DNA of 10,770 nt from Calditrichota bacterium (GTDB lineage Bacteria > Calditrichota > Calditrichia > RBG-13-44-9): NCBI GenBank assembly GCA_016934605.1, contig JAFGSO010000087.1:1-10770 (forward strand). The letters are read 5' to 3'. The position numbers were made by a program, and so were the translations under genes. Shown here one piece after another: positions 5,700 through 10,770 of this stretch; positions within the stretch are counted from its first letter, which is position 1, and each line of letters opens with the position of its first letter. The notes under the pieces were generated by a model that saw only the letters and a list, made by a program, of their open reading frames with translations, did not search any database and had not been told where the DNA came from.

Positions 5700-6182
5700 C
5701 TACAGATACGATTCCAGGGTGTCATTTTCAAAAAGTCTGGAAATCTGCTCTTCTGCATCCACGATTTTCATCCGGTGGAAATAGCATCCCTTCTTTGTAC
5801 AACCCTCAATAATACCACCCTTGGGCAGATAGAGAATAAACATGGGAGATGAGCAGAGCTTACAGGTTTCTTCCGGAGATTTCAGACTCACCCGGCATTC
5901 CGGACAGAAAAAATCGACCAGATCCCCCTCTTTCAGATCAAGACCCTCTTCAATGTGATCGAAACTCCCGTATATCGGATCGAGATAGATGATACCATCC
6001 TGCTCCTTGTGCCTGGCCCTCAATTTAATGGCAGGATATCCATGAATCTTGCGAGCGGGATCACATAATTGATGACCTTTGGGACAAAATACGTGCTCCA
6101 CATGAATTTTTTTGGAGGGAACCTCGACCTCGATCTCCAGTTTTTCTTTTTTTGACATGACGACTATATCCCCCTTTTTCAT
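5700..6182 (-). CDS. Uncharacterised zinc-ribbon-type protein
   Basis: I do not recognise a named family. The 160-aa product has paired cysteines typical of zinc sites: C33 and C40 around a histidine (CPKGHQLC), CPEC at 93-96, CKLC at 107-110, and C128, C133 and H136 (GCTKKGCYFH). The 93-96 and 107-110 pairs look like one treble-clef or rubredoxin-type knuckle; the outer two could form a second site. There is no signal peptide or membrane helix, so it is probably cytoplasmic. The charged N-terminus (KKEKLEIEVEVPSKK) may be flexible. Two starts are possible: the ATG at 6182, or the ATG at 6158 (residue 9), which has AGGGGG 11 bases upstream; the second gives 152 aa and may be the real one. It stands alone between non-coding stretches. 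Confidence 0.72.
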   Translation of the reverse strand: MKKGDIVVMSKKEKLEIEVEVPSKKIHVEHVFCPKGHQLCDPARKIHGYPAIKLRARHKEQDGIIYLDPIYGSFDHIEEGLDLKEGDLVDFFCPECRVSLKSPEETCKLCSSPMFILYLPKGGIIEGCTKKGCYFHRMKIVDAEEQISRLFENDTLESYL

Positions 6183-6495
6183 ACTTGATCAATATCAATG
6201 AACTAAAACATACAAATTCAGGTCTTCATTCAGCTGCCGTTTTTAATGTATATCCGTGAACTTTTAACCTGTATCATTCATAACAACGAACCACTAAGGC
6301 ACCAAAACCACAAAATACGCACTATTTATGAATTATAAAACTTATAACTCAGATATGAATATCATTCTTTTTATCAATTCTAATCCCTGTACTCTTATTC
6401 TTTCGGTGCCTTGGTGATTTAGTGGTACCGGTCTGCCGGGATGAATTAAAAAAATTAAATTAACGGCAAATTAATCTGATTTTTTCATCAAACCC
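6183..6495. other. Non-coding interval (313 bp) with inverted repeat
   Basis: Lies between the T9SS protein stop and the zinc-ribbon gene start, both read on the minus strand. No open frame of note. Its only recognisable structure is the imperfect inverted repeat at 6290-6426. AT-rich runs follow at 6446-6462, but no stem-plus-T-run terminator is clear. Confidence 0.65.
6290..6426. repeat. Imperfect inverted repeat (CCACTAAGGCACCAA type)
   Basis: Left arm 6290-6311 (ACCACTAAGGCACCAAAACC then AC) and right arm 6405-6426 (GGTGCCTTGGTG, ATTTAGTGGT), which on the opposite strand reads ACCACTAAATCACCAAGGCA then CC. The arms agree at 16 of 22 positions, including the first eight and a block of six, and are 93 bases apart. 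From memory, and unchecked, similar strings are scattered between genes in many environmental genomes. The whole resembles a small non-autonomous element of about 137 bp, but I see no target-site duplication. Confidence 0.55.
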
Positions 6496-8229
6496 TTATT
6501 TCACCAGAACCATCTTTCGCATGGTTGAAAAATCTCCGGAGCTAAACCGGTAGAAATAAATACCGGATGGCAGCTTTCTGCCGTTAAAGGCAATTTCATG
6601 AGGTCCGGCAGTCTTATAGCCAGTGTACTGATAAACTTCCTGGCCAATTATATTAAAGATCCTGAAATCGACCTCACCTGCTTTCTTCAGTTCAAAAGGA
6701 ATCTTTGTCACCGGATTGAAGGGATTGGGATAATTCTGCCCCAGCCGATATGTATATGCCACCGGTTTTTTATCTCCGATTCCGGTCACCACAAAATCGC
6801 CATAGGAGCGCGGCTGAATCTGATATGCTTCAAAATAAGGTGGAGAAGTATCGTACTGATTTCCGATCCCCACCACGGTCAGCGGCCAGGAAGGTTCGGG
6901 ATTGCCGCCTATATAAGTGCTGTCCTGGATACGTAAAATCAGAGTTCCGGAACCATCCGTGATATTGATATTAGCGCTCTGGGGAGTGGATGGCCAGGGA
7001 TCTCCACCGCTTCCCGGAGTGACATTGTCGATGCTGATCAGTCGACCTTCAAACTCCTCGCCCATGTCTTCGATATTGACATCGATGGGAGCCGGAAGGG
7101 GATTTCCCCTGCTCAGAATGACCGCCTCAAAATCGACAATCTCAACCTTTCCATTGTAAGCGTCAATCACACCGATCACTTCCAGGCTATCTCCCTCCAG
7201 GTACCGGGTGGAATCCGGATGGTAATTGAATGAGAACACGTTTATTCCGCCGGTATTATCCTGCATGTAGAAATCGTACCGGTCGGTGGCAAATACACCG
7301 CTGGATACCGTGGCGATTCCCCGGATTCTGGCCAGATGATTCATGTGCAGCGGAAGACCATCCGCATCCAATTGGGTATGAAAGATACCCATATCAGCTG
7401 TACCGATAACAACCTTGTTTGCACCACCTCTGGTGTTCTGTGAATTTCCCCATGCTTCGACCCAGTATATCAGACTTGTTCCATTACTAAGCTGTGGTAA
7501 AGTTACGCTATAAGTGCTTCCTGTCGTGAGGGACATTTCAGCAGAATCCCTCAGGTTGATATTAAAATCGGTATAATAATAAAGGTAAACAGAATCGATA
7601 CTACCACTGCTGACAGATACATCGCAGGTTATATTTATAGGACTACCAGCTTGAAATGGCTCTTGCAAAACATTGCTGATGACAGGTGCATTTACCGATG
7701 GACCGAGAATTTCTACATCATCAACATAAATGGTACCTAAACCCGGGAAAGGAGCAACATCGTATAGTCTCATTTCGAAGTCCAAACTGATGGCGTCTGC
7801 AGGAGATGTCGTTTCATAAGTATAAAGCTGCCAGTTTGGATCATCAGTTGTGTATACATTGCCTGGATCAAGTGTCACTGAGCCCCCACCTGCTATATTC
7901 CAATATCCCCATATTCTAAAACGAGAAGCTGGATCATTATCAAATACCCATATATTAAACGTATATTGAGTATTTCCTGTAATATTGGAGATAGTTTGTC
8001 CAATTTTCTGAGTAGTTGTAGATGTAAATTCAACTTTTGCAGAATAGATTCCAGAATGTACAGTAGTTGTTTCCTGAATCATAGAAATATCAGTTGATTT
8101 TAATTCCCAGCTTTCCGGCAGATTGCCGGTCCAGTTCTCGAATCCGCCATTGTTTACTACATTCACTTGGGAGAATACACCAGAAGATATTAGAATTAAA
8201 GAAATAGTTAGAAATAATGATTTTTTCAT
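6496..8229 (-). CDS. Secreted multidomain protein with T9SS sorting domain
   Basis: A 577-aa exported protein. Residues 1-20 are a signal peptide (MKKSLFLTIS, then LILISSGVFS). Residues 21-176 look like a carbohydrate-binding-type jelly roll (NGGFENW near the start, YVDDVEIL at the end, the usual CBM4/9-like frame). Residues 180-275 look like an Ig/FN3-like beta domain. Residues 295-375 resemble an OB-fold module (RIRGIATV, FYMQDNTGGINVF, GDSLEVIGVI, GKVEIVD). Residues 490-577 are the type IX secretion C-terminal domain with LGQNYPNPFNPVTKI, NIIGQEV and LPSGIYFYR, normally cleaved on export to the cell surface. No catalytic domain is recognised, so a binding or adhesive role is likeliest. The start is fixed by GGAGG at 8235-8239, five bases from the ATG. 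Base composition is uneven: several 60-base stretches in 7560-8100 are near 30% GC, against 53-57% around 6960-7140. Confidence 0.88.
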   Translation of the reverse strand: MKKSLFLTISLILISSGVFSQVNVVNNGGFENWTGNLPESWELKSTDISMIQETTTVHSGIYSAKVEFTSTTTQKIGQTISNITGNTQYTFNIWVFDNDPASRFRIWGYWNIAGGGSVTLDPGNVYTTDDPNWQLYTYETTSPADAISLDFEMRLYDVAPFPGLGTIYVDDVEILGPSVNAPVISNVLQEPFQAGSPINITCDVSVSSGSIDSVYLYYYTDFNINLRDSAEMSLTTGSTYSVTLPQLSNGTSLIYWVEAWGNSQNTRGGANKVVIGTADMGIFHTQLDADGLPLHMNHLARIRGIATVSSGVFATDRYDFYMQDNTGGINVFSFNYHPDSTRYLEGDSLEVIGVIDAYNGKVEIVDFEAVILSRGNPLPAPIDVNIEDMGEEFEGRLISIDNVTPGSGGDPWPSTPQSANINITDGSGTLILRIQDSTYIGGNPEPSWPLTVVGIGNQYDTSPPYFEAYQIQPRSYGDFVVTGIGDKKPVAYTYRLGQNYPNPFNPVTKIPFELKKAGEVDFRIFNIIGQEVYQYTGYKTAGPHEIAFNGRKLPSGIYFYRFSSGDFSTMRKMVLVK

Positions 8230-8460
8230 TAAAACCTCCAGAAACTTATGCTAAAATTTTTGACACTTTATTGACTTATTCCAATTATTTCATGAATCAT
8301 AATGAAAATGGTTATACTTATCTAATACAAAAACTTATGACATCATAACATTTTGAAATTTATTAAAATTTGAAAAAAATAATCCTACTATTTTAATATT
8401 CCTTATATATTTTTTTATCTGTAAATATTGAATTTCTAATATTATTTTTATCAAATATCT
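8230..8460. other. AT-rich island
   Basis: Hand counts of 60-base rows give about 23%, 22%, 13% and 13% GC for 8221-8460, against 60% in 8461-8520. The island covers the gap upstream of the T9SS gene and the last 22 codons of the radical SAM gene. It must hold the promoter of the T9SS gene, but with so many A/T runs I cannot single out -10 and -35 boxes. Confidence 0.8.
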
Positions 8461-9418
8461 TACCCTGCCAGGTATCCCTTTCCTCCAGCTCTTTTTCCAG
8501 CCGCCGCTGGATGGCATCGGCCCGGAGACCGCCCCATTGTGGGGCAATCAGCATGCCGGGTTGCGTTTCTCCTGATAACCTCTGCACCTTAATCCGCGGA
8601 TTCAACCGTTCCAGAAATTCAACCACCAGATCCATGTATTCGGGAAAGGTAAAGAGGGGGAACGGTTGCTCCTGATATTTTTTTGCCAGTACCGTTTTCT
8701 TGACGATGTGAAGATGATGAATTTTCAGCGAATCTATGGGATAGCTGGAAAGAATTCTGGTTGTATTGAGCATATCCTCTCTGGTTTCACCGGGAAATCC
8801 CAGTATAATATGGGTACAGATATCCATACCCCTGCCGGTTGTCATGGCTACCGCTTCCTCCCAGCATGTGAAATCGTGCTGCCGGTTGATCCATTCCAGC
8901 GTGCTATCATAAGGCGATTCCAGTCCGTATTCGATGGAAATATAATGGTCCCTGGCCAGTGTTTCCAGATAGTCAATCTTCTCCCTGTCCACACAATCGG
9001 GACGGGTACCGATGGCGAGTCCCGCTACAGACGGATGGGAAAGTGCCTGCTGGTAGAGTTTTTTCAGCCGGGAAAGCGGCGCATAGGTATTGCTGTAAGG
9101 CTGAAAATAGGCAATAAACTTTTGGGCACCATATCGCCGGGAGAGATAAGAGATTCCCGACTCCAGCTGTTCCCGGATTTTCTGATCGGACCGGCCGGTT
9201 GGCGGGGTAAAAGCATCATTATTACAGTAGGTACAGCCACCGTATCCTTTCGAGCCGTCGCGGTTGGGACAGGTGAATCCGGCATCGATGATCACCTTCT
9301 GAAGGCGTTCGCCAAACCGGATTTTCAGATAATCCGCGTAGGCATTATACCGGCGGCTGGTTCCCCAGGGAAATATTCCGGATACTACACCTCGATGCTT
9401 TCTTATATTAACAGCCAT
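8393..9418 (-). CDS. yhcC: YhcC-family (TIGR01212) radical SAM protein
   Basis: A 341-aa radical SAM enzyme. The [4Fe-4S] cluster motif is the variant CX11CX2C, with C50, C62 and C65 in CPNRDGSKGYGGCTYCNN, characteristic of the YhcC/TIGR01212 group and distinct from the usual CX3CX2C. Also visible are the AdoMet-domain blocks FIAYFQPYSNTYAP, GLAIGTRPDCV, SIEYGLES and HIILGFPGETREDM. The reaction is not established for this family. The start at 9418 has AAGGAAGG just upstream. The conserved part ends near DTWQGK at residue 320; the last 22 residues (FDKNNIRNSIFTDKKIYKEY and flanks) are encoded by DNA of about 13% GC and look like read-through past a lost stop. It is divergent from the NhaC gene. 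Confidence 0.92.
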   Translation of the reverse strand: MAVNIRKHRGVVSGIFPWGTSRRYNAYADYLKIRFGERLQKVIIDAGFTCPNRDGSKGYGGCTYCNNDAFTPPTGRSDQKIREQLESGISYLSRRYGAQKFIAYFQPYSNTYAPLSRLKKLYQQALSHPSVAGLAIGTRPDCVDREKIDYLETLARDHYISIEYGLESPYDSTLEWINRQHDFTCWEEAVAMTTGRGMDICTHIILGFPGETREDMLNTTRILSSYPIDSLKIHHLHIVKKTVLAKKYQEQPFPLFTFPEYMDLVVEFLERLNPRIKVQRLSGETQPGMLIAPQWGGLRADAIQRRLEKELEERDTWQGKIFDKNNIRNSIFTDKKIYKEY

Positions 9419-9453
9419 CCCTTCCTTTCAGCATCTGTTCAAAGACAAGTTTT

Positions 9454-9482
9454 AATATAAACATGATTCTGTTCATACGCAA
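9454..9482 (-). promoter_or_regulatory. Possible promoter of the YhcC-type gene
   Basis: On the minus strand TTGCGT (9477-9482; 3 of 6 to TTGACA), a 17-base spacer and TATATT (9454-9459; 5 of 6 to TATAAT). Transcription would start near 9447, about 29 bases before the ATG. The match is modest; it was the best spaced pair I could find in the divergent gap. Confidence 0.35.
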
Positions 9483-9574
9483 TGATAAGGCATGAAAGAT
9501 ACCGTTGATTTTATTCCAATTGTTTACCAAATTCCCATCATATCGAACGGATACTTACCAACAGCGGGAATATC

Positions 9575-10770
9575 ATGACCAGACCCTACTTTGACTGTCC
9601 TCTCACCCCCCTCTACAAAACCATACTTATACTTGTTTTAATTTTACTGATTATTGAATCCGGCTTTAGCCAGAGCGATAAATTTTCAGTTAAATATCCA
9701 CGGGTAGTGCTCACCGATATCGGAACCAGCTTGGAGATAGAGCCCAACCCGGGTTTTTATCTGGAATATCCTGACGGCAAGGTTTTCTGCCGGATTGTCA
9801 ATGAAAAGACGGGCAAAGTAATGTTTTCAGACTCTCTGAGTATCGATGCTGCCCATCCGGAACCGCTGATCATACCCGGCCTGGAAATCAAAAAATCCGG
9901 AAAAAAGGCACTGCGGGTGCAATTAGGGAAATATACTGAGACAGTTCACACCAGGGCACTTCCGGCGATCCTGAGCATCCTGCCCCCGCTTCTGGCTATC
10001 CTGCTAGCACTGGTCACCCGCCAGGTGATTGTGGCCCTGTTTTTCGGCATCTGGCTGGGCGTTACATTTCTATACGATTACAATCCCATGCTGGGATTCC
10101 TGCATACCCTGGATGAGTATATCGTCAATGCACTGGGCAGTTCCGAGCGGATCTCCATACTTATTTTCAGTCTGGTTCTGGGAGGGATGGTGGGAGTTAT
10201 TTCACGTTCCGGCGGCACCCAGGGTATCGTAAAACGGCTGAGCACGCTTGCCACCTCGCCGCGCACCGGTCAGCTGGCCACCTGGGCCATGGGGGTTCTC
10301 ATTTTCTTCGATGATTACGCCAACACCCTGATTGTGGGAAATACCATGCGTCCCCTTTCCGACAGGTTGCGGATCAGCCGGGAAAAACTGTCCTATCTGG
10401 TGGATTCCACCGCTGCCCCGGTAGCCAACGTCGCCATCATCTCCACCTGGATCGGCTACGAGATCAGTCTGATCAATCAGTCCTTTAATGCACTGGGCGT
10501 CACCGACAACGCCTACATTACTTTTTTGAAAACCATCCCCTACAATTTTTATCCGCTTTATGCACTATTCTTCGGTTTCCTGATTGCCTTTCTGATGAGA
10601 GATTTCGGGAGTATGTACCGGGCCGAAATGCGAACCCGCCGCAGCGGTGCGGTTCTCCGGGAAGGAGCAGTACCGATTTCCGATCTTACCGAAACCGATG
10701 TTTCAGGAGACAAAGAAATACCGCTTCGCTGGTATAACGCGCTGATACCCATTGCCGTGGTTATTCTTTC
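9575..10770 (+). CDS. nhaC: NhaC-family Na+/H+ antiporter with exported N-terminal domain (3' end missing)
   Basis: Reads open from the ATG at 9575 to the window edge, 398 codons. Family signatures are strong: GGMVGVISRSGGTQG at 203-217, FFDDYANTLIVGNTMRPLSD at 244-263, and SREKLSYLVDSTAAPVANVA followed by TWIGYEI at 268-297. These match NhaC antiporters, which exchange Na+ for H+ across the inner membrane. Before the first transporter helix (about 130-147) lie a hydrophobic segment (14-30, signal- or anchor-like) and about 90 residues of beta-rich, non-membrane sequence (36-127; IEPNPGFYLEYPDGKVFC, PLIIPGLEI, KALRVQLGKY), probably an Ig-like domain outside the membrane. Typical NhaC proteins lack such a domain. 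GGGA at 9566-9569 is a weak ribosome binding site. Remaining helices and the stop lie beyond the window. Confidence 0.9.
   Translation, partial: MTRPYFDCPLTPLYKTILILVLILLIIESGFSQSDKFSVKYPRVVLTDIGTSLEIEPNPGFYLEYPDGKVFCRIVNEKTGKVMFSDSLSIDAAHPEPLIIPGLEIKKSGKKALRVQLGKYTETVHTRALPAILSILPPLLAILLALVTRQVIVALFFGIWLGVTFLYDYNPMLGFLHTLDEYIVNALGSSERISILIFSLVLGGMVGVISRSGGTQGIVKRLSTLATSPRTGQLATWAMGVLIFFDDYANTLIVGNTMRPLSDRLRISREKLSYLVDSTAAPVANVAIISTWIGYEISLINQSFNALGVTDNAYITFLKTIPYNFYPLYALFFGFLIAFLMRDFGSMYRAEMRTRRSGAVLREGAVPISDLTETDVSGDKEIPLRWYNALIPIAVVIL

Noticed and set aside
8666..9460. 264-codon plus-strand open frame opposite the radical SAM gene
   Set aside because: The opposite strand encodes a full family-conserved YhcC protein; this frame shows no domain and is a shadow.
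9419..9574. tRNA or small RNA gene in the divergent gap
   Set aside because: No cloverleaf, conserved T-loop sequence or strong stem was found by eye; only a modest promoter candidate for the minus-strand gene.

Overview
The window looks like chromosomal DNA from a Gram-negative bacterium of the FCB superphylum, or a related uncultured lineage such as Marinimicrobia, Calditrichaeota or KSB1-like bacteria. The main evidence is the secreted protein at 6496-8229, which ends in a type IX secretion C-terminal domain with the hallmark NYPNPFNP motif. A DUF2851 protein, a lipoprotein with a clear LTGC lipobox and a NhaC-type antiporter with an extra exported domain fit this. Several genes have strong GGAGG ribosome binding sites. 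The exact phylum cannot be fixed from this window.

Layout. 141-893 (-) is a lipoprotein lytic transglycosylase with an MltF-type catalytic domain. 1063-3137 (-) is a probable three-gene operon: DUF2851, then an MgtC-like membrane protein, then a small DUF350 membrane protein. Facing away from it at 3210-3560 (+) is an XRE-type repressor. The 72-bp gap between the two transcription units holds a perfect 24-bp palindrome that contains TATAAT on both strands, a likely operator and double promoter. 3561-4089 is non-coding and repeat-rich. 4090-5524 (-) is a two-gene unit, PTS IIA (PtsN-like) then a short-chain polyprenyl diphosphate synthase. 5700-6182 (-) is an orphan cysteine-rich zinc-ribbon protein. 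6183-6495 is non-coding with an imperfect inverted repeat. 6496-8229 (-) is the T9SS-sorted secreted protein. 8230-8460 is a very AT-rich island that runs into the 3' end of the YhcC-type radical SAM gene (8393-9418, -). 9575 to the window end (+) is a NhaC-family Na+/H+ antiporter, cut by the edge.

Most of this is housekeeping or envelope biology: peptidoglycan turnover, isoprenoid precursors, ion exchange, phosphotransfer regulation and secretion. I see no defence system, prophage, CRISPR array, RNA gene or transposase. The most unusual content is non-coding. There is a dispersed CACAGAG-type repeat family with hairpin potential, associated with identical (CTTTTTT)4 tracts at two places almost 4 kb apart. 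There is also a second repeat type (CCACTAAGGCACCAA), the symmetric operator, and an abrupt composition change inside the end of the YhcC gene. No new multi-gene system is clearly supported. The best candidates for novelty are the XRE/operator/DUF2851-MgtC-DUF350 locus and the repeat families.
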